Origin: Wenzhouxiangella sp. XN24 | GTDB taxonomy: Bacteria > Pseudomonadota > Gammaproteobacteria > Steroidobacterales > XN24 | Assembly (NCBI RefSeq): GCF_011064545.1 | Contig: NZ_JAAMFG010000035.1 | Coordinates: 1 to 64,000, forward strand | DNA length: 64,000 nucleotides | Direction of reading: 5' to 3' | Shown here: positions 1 to 8,222 of the stretch, one piece after another | Layout of the letters: each line of letters opens with the position of its first letter | How positions within the stretch are numbered: the first letter of the stretch is position 1 | The notes under the pieces: model-generated | Database searches by the model: none | The model's input: only the letters and a program-made list of their open reading frames with translations | Told to the model about the DNA's origin: nothing | Program-made: the position numbers and the translations under genes

Positions 1-18
1 TGGCGGAGGGGGTGGGAT
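1..18 (-). repeat. Copy of the 3' end of tRNA-Ser
   Basis: These 18 bases are identical to 107-124, the CCA end, discriminator base and acceptor/T-stem edge of the intact tRNA-Ser, and lie in the same orientation 106 bases away. Bases 68-85 repeat the T-arm of the same tRNA (18 identical bases) in the opposite orientation, and 21-39 form a perfect 8-bp hairpin with a 3-base loop. This could be a remnant of a duplicated tRNA or an attachment-site scar. The window edge prevents following it further. Confidence 0.6.
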
Positions 19-106
19 GGGTCGGTCCTGCGGACCGACGCCTGCGGCTCGAACCCCGGCTTCATGAACCGTGGGTTCGAATCCCGGTCAGGGATGTCGT
101 TAGGCT

Positions 107-196
107 TGGCGGAGGGGGTGGGATTCGAACCCACGGTACGGTAAACCGTACACTTGATTTCGAGTCAAGCCCATTCGACCACTCTGGCACCCCTCC
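107..196 (-). tRNA. tRNA-Ser, anticodon CGA
   Basis: Read on the minus strand, the segment starts GGAGGGG at 196 and ends CCCCTCC-G-CCA at 107, giving a perfect 7-bp acceptor stem and an encoded CCA. The anticodon stem CTTGA/TCAAG encloses CTCGAAA with anticodon CGA, which reads UCG serine codons. A long variable arm (TACGG/CCGTA) and the T-loop GGTTCGAATCC follow, as expected for a class II serine tRNA. It is transcribed divergently from nikR. I see no clear terminator downstream, only the hairpin at 21-39, which lacks a T run. Confidence 0.95.
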
Positions 197-279
197 GGAG
201 GCCCGGCATTCTCCGCGCCGCGGCGGAGAGTGTCAATCTCGAGACCACGAACGACCATGATGGTGGAGTTGACCCAACG

Positions 280-750
280 ATGAGCGAACGATTCACGGTG
301 TCCCTCGAGGCCGAGCTGGCGCAGCAGTTCGACGGCTACATGCAGCGCAAAGGCGCGAAGAACCGCTCCGAGGCGGTGCGGGACCTGATTCGCGAGGCCC
401 TCGCGCGTGAGCAGCTCGACAAGGATCCCGATGTGCACTGCCTCGGGATCCTCACTTATCTCTACAACCACCACGAGCGCGAACTCAGCAAGCGCCTCAC
501 CGAAACGCACCACGCCCATCACGACCTGACCGTGACGACCCTGCACATGCATCTCGATCACGACCACTGTCTCGAGGCGGTGCTGCTGAAGGGTCCGGCC
601 TCGCAGATCGAGGCCTTCGGCGATTCGGTCATGGCGCGACCCGGGATTCGCCATGGACGCCTGCACCGGATTCCGTCCCCGGCGGGCGAGGAAGACTCGC
701 ACAGTCATTCACATGGACACTACCGTGCGCACCATCACGATCACGACTGA
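280..750 (+). CDS. nikR: Nickel-responsive transcriptional regulator NikR
   Basis: This is a 156-residue ribbon-helix-helix repressor that binds DNA when loaded with Ni2+. Residues 1-50 form the RHH domain (MSERFTVSLEAEL, then RSEAVRDLIREAL). The C-terminal ACT-like domain carries the nickel ligands: His at about 78, H89-x-H91 and Cys97, which match E. coli His76, His87, His89 and Cys95 with an offset of two. The tail is unusually rich in histidine (about 12 in the last 25 residues), a possible extra metal store. The ATG at 280 is preceded by GGTGGAG. It heads the nickel locus and probably controls the receptor and transporter genes that follow. NikR proteins are usually 130-150 residues, so only the His tail is extra. 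Confidence 0.95.
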   Translation: MSERFTVSLEAELAQQFDGYMQRKGAKNRSEAVRDLIREALAREQLDKDPDVHCLGILTYLYNHHERELSKRLTETHHAHHDLTVTTLHMHLDHDHCLEAVLLKGPASQIEAFGDSVMARPGIRHGRLHRIPSPAGEEDSHSHSHGHYRAHHHDHD

Positions 751-811
751 GCCATCACGAAACGGCTCGCGCTGACTGCGGCAATCCCCTATTGAGGGAC
801 GGCCAGGCCAT

Positions 812-840
812 GGTAAGAATAATTCCGGAAAAATATTACC
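812..840. promoter_or_regulatory. Candidate NikR operator (imperfect dyad)
   Basis: An AT-rich island in otherwise GC-rich DNA holds GGTAAGA at 812 and TATTACC ending at 840, an inverted pair (GGTAAGA versus GGTAATA read from the other strand) around a central TTCCGGAA palindrome. The overall length of 29 bases is close to the 28 of the classical NikR site (two 6-base half-sites separated by 16), but the half-site sequence differs from GTATGA. It lies just upstream of the receptor's ribosome binding site. The assignment rests on context and symmetry only. Confidence 0.35.
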
Positions 841-852
841 GGGAAGCTTGCC

Positions 853-2838
853 TTGGCGCCCCTCCGACTCTCCAACCGACTGGTCCACGCGTTCGCCATG
901 GCCCTGGGCGTCGTTACGGGTATCACGACGCTGCAAGCCGAGACCGAGCAGCCCGCCTGGCTGGATGCGGTGGTGGTGACCGGGACGCGTTCGGCGCACT
1001 CGCTGGTCGGTGTTCCCGTCGACACGGTGCTGATCACCCGCGAAGACATCGAGCGTTCGCCCGCCCAGAATCTTCCCCAGTTGTTGCGCAGCATCCCCGG
1101 CGTCTCGATCACCAATCTCGATGACACGCTGGCCGCGGACAACCTGCGGCTGACGGTCCGCGGCCTGCAGGTCAACGAGGGTTACGGACTGGTGCTCATC
1201 GACGGCCGGCGCATTCACGGCGGGCTCGGCGCGCACGGCGATTATGGCGTGAGCCTCAACCAGGTCCCGATCGCGATGGTGGAACGTATCGAGATCGTCA
1301 AGGGCGCGAGTTCGGCGTTGTACGGTGCGGATGCCATGGCGGGCGTGATCAACGTGATCACGCGTCCCGTGCCTGCAACGGCCGGCGGGACGGTCTCGCT
1401 CACGCGCGGCCGCTACGACGTGCTGGCGCGCGACGGAGTGCCGGCGAATGACCCTGGCCGGGACGATCTGCGGGCGCATGCCGGTTTCGGCGCGCCGGTC
1501 GGCGAGTCGTCGGGTGTCCTGTTGCTGTTGAGCCGGGAGCAGGACGAATCCGCGGACCGTGATCCCGCAACGACCTGGCGGGAAGCATTGCTGGCGCGCT
1601 GGAGCACGGCGTTCGGGGAGCACTGGGCGGTCGAACTGCAGGCCGATGCCGCGCGTGCCCGCCGCGAACCGGCCACCGCGCCGGAACGCTTCGATCGCGA
1701 GTATGACGATCGCCGCGGCACGATCTCGCTGCGCCATGACACCGCGACCCATACCGCGAGAGCCTCGGCGTACCGCTTCACCCAGGACTTCGTCCAGGGC
1801 TACCCCGGTTTCACGCATGGCTTTCGCAGCGGCAAGATCGGCTATGACCAGGCCGAAGCCCGGTTCACCTGGCTCGGCGAGGACCACTGGCTGACCATCG
1901 GCGGGGAGTTCCAGCGCCAGGACCTCGACTATGAGTTCAGCAATTACCGCGACGGCCTGTTGGAGGCCACGCTGCCCGTGCGGCGCAGCGTGGACACATC
2001 GAGCGTCTATGTGCAGGACGAGATCTGGCTGTACGACCGGCGCCTGATGCTCGTCCCGGGCCTGCGTTTCGAACATCACTCCACCTTCGGCAGCGAGCTC
2101 AATCCGAAACTCGCCGCCAGCCTGCGCAGCGCCGACGAGCGGACTACCTGGCGCGCCTCGATCGGACGCGCTTTCAAGTCGCCGACCATCCGCCAGCTCT
2201 ATTACGAAGGCCTGTACCGGCACGGTGAGAGCTACATCGAGTCGAATCCCCGGCTCGATCCGGAGCGGGCGATCAACTTCAACCTCAGCGTTGAGCGGCG
2301 CTGGACGGCGCACGGGCTCTGGGCCTCCTTCGGCGTGTTCCAGACGGATCTCGAGGACAAGGTGGTGCGCACGGACACGGGTCGCGAGACCGTGGACGGC
2401 GTGCCGATCGAGTCTTACGTGAATGTCGAGGAGGCGCGGATCCGCGGCGCCGAGTTGTCCCTGCGTGCCGGCGGCGCGCGCGGCTTCTCGATGACGGCGG
2501 GACTCGCATGGACCGGGGCGGACAATCGGGACACGGGCGACACGTTGGCTTACGTGCCCGAGTACACGGTGTCGCTGGCGCCGACGTGGGTGGCGCCGGG
2601 TGGACGTGGTGGCGTGCGCGTGGCGCTGATCGCGGTCGGCGAGCAGTTCCGCGATGTCAGCAACAGGCGGCGCGTAGACGCCCACCGCGTCGTGGATCTC
2701 CGTGCCTGGCTGGCGCTCACGACCCAGGCGACCCTCAACGTCGACATCGGCAATGCCTTCGAATCCGACAAGGGCGACGACGCCTTCGCCTGGCGACAGG
2801 GCCGGCGGATCGGCCTCACGCTGGATGTCCGATTCTGA
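853..2838 (+). CDS. TonB-dependent outer membrane receptor, probably for nickel
   Basis: This 661-residue outer membrane beta-barrel probably imports a nickel complex using TonB/ExbB energy. Residues 1-29 look like a signal peptide ending LQA, followed by a TonB-box-like DAVVVTGTR at 38-46. A plug domain follows at about 50-160 (RSIPGVSITN, LRLTVRGLQ, VLIDGRR, ASSALYGADAMAGVINVITR). The rest is barrel, ending in the aromatic residue expected of outer membrane proteins (LDVRF). The chosen start is TTG at 853 because GGGAAG lies six bases upstream and the full signal peptide is retained; an ATG at 898 would cut it. Position between nikR and the nikKLMQO transporter suggests nickel, but the substrate cannot be read from sequence, and cobalamin or another chelate is possible. 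Confidence 0.85.
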   Translation: MAPLRLSNRLVHAFAMALGVVTGITTLQAETEQPAWLDAVVVTGTRSAHSLVGVPVDTVLITREDIERSPAQNLPQLLRSIPGVSITNLDDTLAADNLRLTVRGLQVNEGYGLVLIDGRRIHGGLGAHGDYGVSLNQVPIAMVERIEIVKGASSALYGADAMAGVINVITRPVPATAGGTVSLTRGRYDVLARDGVPANDPGRDDLRAHAGFGAPVGESSGVLLLLSREQDESADRDPATTWREALLARWSTAFGEHWAVELQADAARARREPATAPERFDREYDDRRGTISLRHDTATHTARASAYRFTQDFVQGYPGFTHGFRSGKIGYDQAEARFTWLGEDHWLTIGGEFQRQDLDYEFSNYRDGLLEATLPVRRSVDTSSVYVQDEIWLYDRRLMLVPGLRFEHHSTFGSELNPKLAASLRSADERTTWRASIGRAFKSPTIRQLYYEGLYRHGESYIESNPRLDPERAINFNLSVERRWTAHGLWASFGVFQTDLEDKVVRTDTGRETVDGVPIESYVNVEEARIRGAELSLRAGGARGFSMTAGLAWTGADNRDTGDTLAYVPEYTVSLAPTWVAPGGRGGVRVALIAVGEQFRDVSNRRRVDAHRVVDLRAWLALTTQATLNVDIGNAFESDKGDDAFAWRQGRRIGLTLDVRF

Positions 2839-2873
2839 CCGGCGCCCTGCGGCGCAACCGACAGGAGAGTTTC

Positions 2874-3644
2874 ATGAACTGTGCAAGATTCAGGATTTGC
2901 GGACGTAAAGGGCTGACCGCTGCCCTGGGGCTGGCCGTCCTGTGGCCGGCGCTGGCCGCGGCGCACTACCCGTGGATGACGCCTGCCGACTACCGGCCGG
3001 CGCCCGGTGCGACGGTCGCCTTCAATATTGGCTGGGGTCACGAGTTCCCCGGCACGGCCACGTTGGACCCCGAGCGGGTCGAGGCCGCGTGGCTCGTGGA
3101 TGGCGCCGGGCCGGCCATCGCCATCGACCTGGCCGCCGGAGCGCCTTTCGTCACGCCTCCCTTGCCCGGCGACGGCCCGTGGTTGCTGGCCGCACGACAG
3201 GTGCCGGGCTTCTACAGCCGGACGCCGCGCGGGGGGCAGCGCAGCTCCCGTGCCGACAACCCGGATGCGCTCAGCTGTGGCTATTCGCGCAATGTCGTGG
3301 TCGCCTTGCTGGGCCAGGGCACGGCAATCGACACGGCGCTGGGGTTTCCGCTGGAGATCATGCCGCTGGATGGACAAGCCACGGCGGGCGAGCCGCTCGC
3401 GGTGCGGGTGACGCTGCATGGCCGTCCGTGGCGGGGCGTGGTCCGCGCCACCTATGCCGGGTTCACAGGCGGCGAGGACGAGTATCCGGCCAGTGCACAG
3501 ACAGATGAGGCGGGCATCGCACGCCTGGCGCTCGAGCACGGCGGCCGCTGGATGGTCATGGCCAGGGCCAGCGAGCCTTACCCGGATCCGGCGATCTGCG
3601 ACCAGAACAATTACAATGCGACCCTCACGCTGGAGGTGCGCTGA
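2874..3644 (+). CDS. nikK: Periplasmic DUF4198 protein, NikK-like nickel transport component
   Basis: This is a 256-residue secreted protein. The N-terminus is a signal peptide (arginine and lysine, then LTAALGLAVLWPALAAA) and the mature protein starts with HYPWM, a histidine in position to bind metal. The DUF4198 family is the NikK component found beside NikM-type nickel transporters, thought to deliver the metal from the periplasm. The C-terminal half looks like an Ig-type beta-sandwich (GEPLAVRVTLHG). The ATG at 2874 is preceded by ACAGGAGAG, a strong ribosome binding site. The next gene starts one base after its stop, so they are co-translated. The exact biochemical role is not established for the family. 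Confidence 0.8.
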   Translation: MNCARFRICGRKGLTAALGLAVLWPALAAAHYPWMTPADYRPAPGATVAFNIGWGHEFPGTATLDPERVEAAWLVDGAGPAIAIDLAAGAPFVTPPLPGDGPWLLAARQVPGFYSRTPRGGQRSSRADNPDALSCGYSRNVVVALLGQGTAIDTALGFPLEIMPLDGQATAGEPLAVRVTLHGRPWRGVVRATYAGFTGGEDEYPASAQTDEAGIARLALEHGGRWMVMARASEPYPDPAICDQNNYNATLTLEVR

Positions 3645-4118
3645 ATGCCACGACGGCTGCGTTTTTTCTTGCCCGGCCTGGCCGCGACGTGTTGCTTGTG
3701 GGCGCCCGTGTCGCACGGCCATGCCCTGCTGCACGAGGTCCTCGACGGCGAGGCGGTCATCGTGCGGCTGACGTTTGCCGGCGGCGACGAATCCCCGTGG
3801 TTCGAGCCGTACGAGGTGTTCGCGCCCGGTGAAGAAACCGCGTTCCAGTCGGGTCGCGTCAATGCGCTCGGCGAGGTGACGTTCCGGCCGGACCGGGCCG
3901 GGGCCTGGAAGCTGCGCGTGATCTCCGCGGACGGCCACGGGGCGACGATCACGCTCGAGGTGGGCGACGCCGGCGACGTCCTTGCGGTGCAGGAGGCGCA
4001 GGGCAACGCGCATGGCCACTGGTCGCGCGTGTTCGCCGCGCTCGGCTACGTGCTGGGCCTCTTCGGCCTGCTGATGGTCTGGCGACAGTCGCGGGCGCGG
4101 CCGCCCCCCGCGGCCTGA
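3645..4118 (+). CDS. nikL: NikL-like accessory protein of the nickel ECF transporter
   Basis: This small 157-residue membrane-anchored protein has an N-terminal signal or anchor segment (FFLPGLAATCCLWAP), a periplasmic beta-rich domain that begins HGHALLHEVLDG, and a single C-terminal transmembrane helix (VFAALGYVLGLFGLLMVW) with a positively charged tail. This architecture, and its place directly between a DUF4198 gene and a CbiM/NikM gene, matches NikL, a component often found in nickel-type energy-coupling-factor transporters. The start abuts the nikK stop with no gap. Assignment to NikL is by architecture and neighbourhood more than by diagnostic residues. Confidence 0.7.
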   Translation: MPRRLRFFLPGLAATCCLWAPVSHGHALLHEVLDGEAVIVRLTFAGGDESPWFEPYEVFAPGEETAFQSGRVNALGEVTFRPDRAGAWKLRVISADGHGATITLEVGDAGDVLAVQEAQGNAHGHWSRVFAALGYVLGLFGLLMVWRQSRARPPPAA

Positions 4119-4123
4119 TCCGT

Positions 4124-4774
4124 ATGCATATTCCTGACGGCCTGATCTCTCCGCAGACCTACCTGCCCGCGCTGGCGCTTGCGGCGCCCTTGTGGGTCAT
4201 CGCAGGGCGCCGGATCCGCGACCGGCTGGGGGACGAGATGCTGCCCCGCCTCGCCGTGTTCACGGCGCTCGCGTTCCTGCTCTCGACGGTGATGCTGCCG
4301 TTGCCAGGCGGCACATCCGGGCACGCCGTCGGGGTGAGCCTGCTGGCGCTGGTGTTCGGTCCGTGGACGGCGTTCATGGCCTACAGCCTGGTGCTGCTGC
4401 TGCAGGCGGTGGTGGTCGGCGCAGGCGGCATCACGGCGTTGCCGGTCAATGCGCTGGCCATCGGTTTCGCGGGGGCGTGGACCGCTGTCGCTCTTTACCG
4501 GGGTCTCGGGTTTCTCGGTGAGACGCCGGCTGTCGTCCTCGCCGTGTGGGGCTCGGTCATGACCTCGGCATTGATTCTTGCGCTGGTGCTGGGCATGCAG
4601 CCCTGGCTGGCACATGCCCCGGACGGCACGCCACGCTTCTTTCCCTTCGGCCCGGCCGTGACGCTGCCGGCGCTGCTGATCCCTCATGCACTGATCGGCG
4701 CCGGCGAGGCGGCGCTCACGCTGTTGATCTTCCGCCACGCGCGGCGGCGGGCATGGCTGGCGGTGCGCGGGTGA
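4124..4774 (+). CDS. nikM: Nickel/cobalt ECF transporter substrate-binding membrane protein NikM (CbiM family)
   Basis: This 216-residue integral membrane protein is the S-component that binds the metal ion. It opens with MHIPDGLIS, the family signature in which the N-terminal amine, His2 and a later histidine coordinate Ni2+ or Co2+; the proximal conserved histidine lies in GTSGHAVG. Six to seven hydrophobic helices follow. CbiM and NikM are hard to tell apart by sequence, but the upstream nikR, nikK and nikL favour nickel. The end of the gene overlaps the next start by 4 bases (GTGA). Confidence 0.9.
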   Translation: MHIPDGLISPQTYLPALALAAPLWVIAGRRIRDRLGDEMLPRLAVFTALAFLLSTVMLPLPGGTSGHAVGVSLLALVFGPWTAFMAYSLVLLLQAVVVGAGGITALPVNALAIGFAGAWTAVALYRGLGFLGETPAVVLAVWGSVMTSALILALVLGMQPWLAHAPDGTPRFFPFGPAVTLPALLIPHALIGAGEAALTLLIFRHARRRAWLAVRG

Positions 4775-5334
4775 GTCCCGGGGCGAATCCGCGCGTCGGC
4801 CTGTTCGCCTGGCTGGCCGCCGTCGTGGCCGCGACGCTCGTGCATGAGCCCGCCTGGCTCGCGGCCGGGTGTGCGGCGGTGGTGCTGCTCTCCGGCGCCG
4901 GGCGTCTCGACCTCGTGCTGCGCGCCCTGCGCGTGGTCCTGCCGGTCCTGTTGCTGATCTCAACGGGTTATCTCGTGATGAGCTGGCTGACCGGGACCCC
5001 GGCCTGGAGTTTCCTCCTGTTGCTCAACCTGCGCGTATTCCTGCTGGCGTTGTTGACCAGCTGGATGCTGCGCGATGTGCGGATCGAGCTCGCGTTGCAG
5101 GGCTGGCCGCGCGCGCGGCGCTGGCTGAGCATCGTCCAGGTGCAGGTGGCGACGTTCCGCCGGCTGGCGGGCGAATACCGCGATGCCGTGAAGAGTCGCA
5201 GCACCGTGGCGCCGACGCTGCGGCAACGGTATCGGGCCAGCGGCGCGCTCGGGCTGGCCGTGCTCGACAAGGCCGTGTACAACGCCGAGGCCGTGACCCA
5301 GGGGATGCGTTCGCGGGGTGCGCTGGATGACTGA
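4771..5334 (+). CDS. nikQ: Energy-coupling-factor transporter transmembrane protein NikQ (CbiQ family)
   Basis: This 187-residue membrane protein is the T-component linking the metal-binding subunit to the ATPase. It has several hydrophobic helices (LFAWLAAVVAATLV, VVLPVLLLISTGYLVM, FLLLLNLRVFLLALL) and a cytoplasmic coupling region with an alanine/arginine motif near the C-terminus (AVTQGMRSRGA), as in CbiQ/EcfT proteins. The start is the GTG at 4771, overlapping the nikM stop as GTGA. An ATG at 4753, which would add six residues, is an alternative, and neither has a good ribosome binding site. At under 190 residues it is shorter than many CbiQ proteins (about 225-260). Confidence 0.85.
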   Translation: MSPGANPRVGLFAWLAAVVAATLVHEPAWLAAGCAAVVLLSGAGRLDLVLRALRVVLPVLLLISTGYLVMSWLTGTPAWSFLLLLNLRVFLLALLTSWMLRDVRIELALQGWPRARRWLSIVQVQVATFRRLAGEYRDAVKSRSTVAPTLRQRYRASGALGLAVLDKAVYNAEAVTQGMRSRGALDD

Positions 5335-6142
5335 GCCGCTGTTCAGTCTCGAGAAGGTCTCGGTCGATTATCCGGGCAGCGGCAAGGCGCTCGAGGGGCT
5401 GGACCTGGAGATCGCGCCCGGCGAGCGCGTCGTGCTGCTCGGCACGAACGGCTGCGGCAAGACGACCTTGCTCAAGCTTCTCGACGGGCTCGTCGCGCCC
5501 TCCGGCGGCATATTGCGCTTCGCCGGCGAGCCGCTCGACTCGGCGCGGCTGGCGCGCCCGGAGTTCGCGCGCGATTTCCGCAGGCGGGTCGCGCTGATGT
5601 TCCAGCACCCGGAGGCCATGCTGTTCAACCCGACGGTCGCGGCGGAGATCGGTTTCGGCCTGCGTCACCTGCCGGAGGCGGACGCCCGCGAGCGCGTCCG
5701 TCACTGGGCGGACGTGATGCGGCTCGACATGCGCCTCGACGCGCCGCCGTCGCAGTTGTCCGGCGGCGAGAAGCAGCGCCTGTGCCTCGCCTGCCTGCTG
5801 GCGATCGAGCCGGAGGTGCTGCTGCTCGACGAGCCGACGGCGAATCTCGACCCGCGCACCGTCGGCTGGCTGATCGACTGGCTCGCGGAGCGCGATATCA
5901 CGACCGTCGTCGCGACCCACCACATGGCGCTGGCGCCGGAACTGGGCGCCCGGGCCGTGATCCTGGCGGAGAATCACACGCTGGCGTTCGACGGCCCGGT
6001 GAGCGATGCGCTCGCCGACCTGGACCTGCTGCTGGAGAACAACCTGGCGCATCGTCATCGGCACCACCATGATGGGGTGGAACACGAACATGTGCACGGC
6101 CACCCCGTGTGGGGCCCGGCCCGGGGCTTTGATGTCGAATAA
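5327..6142 (+). CDS. nikO: Nickel ECF transporter ATP-binding protein NikO (CbiO family)
   Basis: This 271-residue ABC ATPase powers nickel import. Walker A is GTNGCGKTT (about 39-47), the signature is LSGGEKQR (about 146), and Walker B is VLLLDEPTANLD, followed by the switch histidine in VVATHH. The last 30 residues carry a histidine-rich stretch (HRHRHHHDGVEHEHVHGH) absent from ordinary CbiO proteins, which may buffer or hand over nickel on the cytoplasmic side. The ATG at 5327 overlaps nikQ by 8 bases, and the gene overlaps pta by 11, so the nickel transporter and phosphotransacetylase are translationally linked. Confidence 0.9.
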   Translation: MTEPLFSLEKVSVDYPGSGKALEGLDLEIAPGERVVLLGTNGCGKTTLLKLLDGLVAPSGGILRFAGEPLDSARLARPEFARDFRRRVALMFQHPEAMLFNPTVAAEIGFGLRHLPEADARERVRHWADVMRLDMRLDAPPSQLSGGEKQRLCLACLLAIEPEVLLLDEPTANLDPRTVGWLIDWLAERDITTVVATHHMALAPELGARAVILAENHTLAFDGPVSDALADLDLLLENNLAHRHRHHHDGVEHEHVHGHPVWGPARGFDVE

Positions 6143-8222
6143 CCTGTATATCGCGGCCACGGAGCCCATGAGCGGCAAGTCGCTGGTGGCGCTGGGCCTG
6201 ATGGAGCTGTTGTCGCGGCGCCAGGCGCGGCTGGGTTTTTTCCGTCCCGTGATCGCCCGGGCGGATCGACCCGATAACGATATCCGGCTCATCGCCGAGC
6301 GCTACGGGCTCGAGGTCGGCGTCACGGCCACCCATGCATTCAGCCACGACGAGGCGCAGCGCGAGCTGGCTGCGGGTCGTCATGACGAGGTGCTCAAGAC
6401 TATTCTCGACCGCTACAAGACGCTCGAGGCGCAGTGCGACTTCGTGTTGTGCGAAGGCACCGATTACACCGGCGTGTCCTCGGCCTTCGAGTTCGACTTC
6501 AACGCCACGGTGGCCAAGAACCTCGGCGCGCCCATCCTGCCGGTGATCAGCGGCCGGGACCGCAGCGCGGACGAGATCCACAACGCCATCGAGGTCGCGC
6601 GGGAAGTGTTTCACGCCCGCGGTTGCGACGTGGTCGCGACGATCGTCAACCGCGCCACGGCCGACCCGGAGACACTCGCCGGCAACCTGCGCGAGGAACG
6701 CAACGGTGATGAACCGGTGTTCGTGATCCCGGAGGATGCGGCCCTGAGCCGCCCGTCCGTGGCGGACATCGCCCAGGCGCTGGACGCCCGGCTGCTGCAC
6801 GGCTCCGCCGATTCGCTGCGCCGCGAAGTCGCGCAGGTCAAGGTCGCGGCCATGAGCCTGAACCATTTCCTGGAGCGACTCGAGCCGGGCAGCCTGGTGC
6901 TGACCTCGGGAGACCGGGCGGACATCGTGCTCGGTTGCTTCGTCGTCAATCGCTCGGCCAAGGCCAGCGGCCTGGCCGGCATCATTCTCACCGGTGACCT
7001 GGCGCCGCAGCTCGAGATCCGCCGCCTCGTCGGGGGGCTTTCCGACGAATCCCTGCCGGTGCTGGCGGTGGCCGCCGAGGCCTACGAAGCCGCCACGCGG
7101 GTACACGACGTGCGCGCCTGGCTCAGTGCCGACCACCCGGCGAAGATCGCGCGCGCACTCGGCCTGTTCGAGGCCCGGGTCGATGTCGAGGCACTCGAGG
7201 CGCGCATCGACCTGCCGCGCCCGGCGCGCGTCACGCCCCTGATGTTCGAATACGAGCTGATGCGTCGCGCGGCCCGGGCCCGCAAGCGCATCGTGCTGCC
7301 GGAGGGCGAGGACGAGCGGATCCTGCGCGCCGCCGATATTCTCGTGAAGCGCGGGACGGTGGAGCTGGTGCTGCTCGGTGACGAGACGCTCGTGCGGCGC
7401 CGGATCTCTGCGCTGGCGCTGGATCTCGGCGACGTCGAGATCATCGATCCGGCGCATGCCCCGCAGCTCGAGGATTTCGCCGCCGAGCTGCATCGCCTGC
7501 GCGCGCATCGCGGCGTCACGCCGGAGCGCGCGCTGGACATGATGCGCGACCGCAACTACTTCGGCACGATGATGGTGCACACCGGCGCGGTGGACGGCAT
7601 GGTGTCCGGCGCGGTGACGACCACCGCGCATACCATCCGCCCGGCCTTCGAGTTCATCCGCACGCAACCCGGCGTGTCCACCGCCTCCAGCGTGCTGTTC
7701 ATGTGCCTCAAGGACCGCGTGCTCGTCTATGCGGATTGCGCCGTGGTGCCGGAACCGACGACCGAGGAACTGGCGGACATCGCCATCAGCTCCGCGGGTA
7801 CCGCGCGCATGTTCGGCATCGAGCCGCGCATCGCGATGTTGTCCTACTCGACCGGTGAATCGGGCGCGGGCGCCGAAGTCGAGCGCGTGCGCGCCGCGAC
7901 GGCGCTGGTCCGCGAGCGCCGTCCCGACCTGCCCGTCGAAGGCCCCATCCAGTACGATGCAGCCGTCGATGCGGCCGTGGCGCGCACCAAGATCCCCGGC
8001 AGCGAAGTCGCCGGTCGCGCGACGGTGCTGGTCTTCCCGGATCTCAATTCGGGGAACAACGCCTACAAGGCGGTGCAGCGCTCCGCCGGCGCGGTGGTCG
8101 TCGGTCCGGTGCTGCAGGGCCTGAAAAAACCCGTCAACGACCTGTCGCGCGGCGCCAGTGTCGGCGACATCGTGAAGACGGTCGCGATCACGGCCGTGCA
8201 GGCGGAGGAGATGACGCGGTGA
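6132..8222 (+). CDS. pta: Phosphate acetyltransferase, long form
   Basis: This 696-residue enzyme interconverts acetyl-CoA and acetyl phosphate. It has the three-part long-form structure of E. coli Pta (714 residues). An N-terminal P-loop-like domain related to dethiobiotin synthetase (YIAATEPMSGKSLVALGLM) is followed by a central DRTGG-type domain (about 215-330). The catalytic PTA domain runs from about 370 (KRIVLPEGEDERILRAAD, YFGTMMVHTGAVDGMVSGA, FPDLNSGNNAYKAVQR). The ATG at 6132 lies inside the end of nikO, and the gene overlaps ackA by 4 bases (GTGA). Co-transcription with nickel uptake genes is unusual; nothing in the enzyme itself needs nickel. Confidence 0.95.
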   Translation: MSNNLYIAATEPMSGKSLVALGLMELLSRRQARLGFFRPVIARADRPDNDIRLIAERYGLEVGVTATHAFSHDEAQRELAAGRHDEVLKTILDRYKTLEAQCDFVLCEGTDYTGVSSAFEFDFNATVAKNLGAPILPVISGRDRSADEIHNAIEVAREVFHARGCDVVATIVNRATADPETLAGNLREERNGDEPVFVIPEDAALSRPSVADIAQALDARLLHGSADSLRREVAQVKVAAMSLNHFLERLEPGSLVLTSGDRADIVLGCFVVNRSAKASGLAGIILTGDLAPQLEIRRLVGGLSDESLPVLAVAAEAYEAATRVHDVRAWLSADHPAKIARALGLFEARVDVEALEARIDLPRPARVTPLMFEYELMRRAARARKRIVLPEGEDERILRAADILVKRGTVELVLLGDETLVRRRISALALDLGDVEIIDPAHAPQLEDFAAELHRLRAHRGVTPERALDMMRDRNYFGTMMVHTGAVDGMVSGAVTTTAHTIRPAFEFIRTQPGVSTASSVLFMCLKDRVLVYADCAVVPEPTTEELADIAISSAGTARMFGIEPRIAMLSYSTGESGAGAEVERVRAATALVRERRPDLPVEGPIQYDAAVDAAVARTKIPGSEVAGRATVLVFPDLNSGNNAYKAVQRSAGAVVVGPVLQGLKKPVNDLSRGASVGDIVKTVAITAVQAEEMTR

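Noticed and set aside
12-260. Open reading across the tRNA-Ser gene
   Set aside because: It overlaps the tRNA and its fragments, and its product is typical of reading tRNA sequence.
709-2685. A 658-codon minus-strand open reading opposite the TonB-dependent receptor
   Set aside because: The plus strand encodes a complete plug and barrel with a signal peptide; the antisense product matches nothing.
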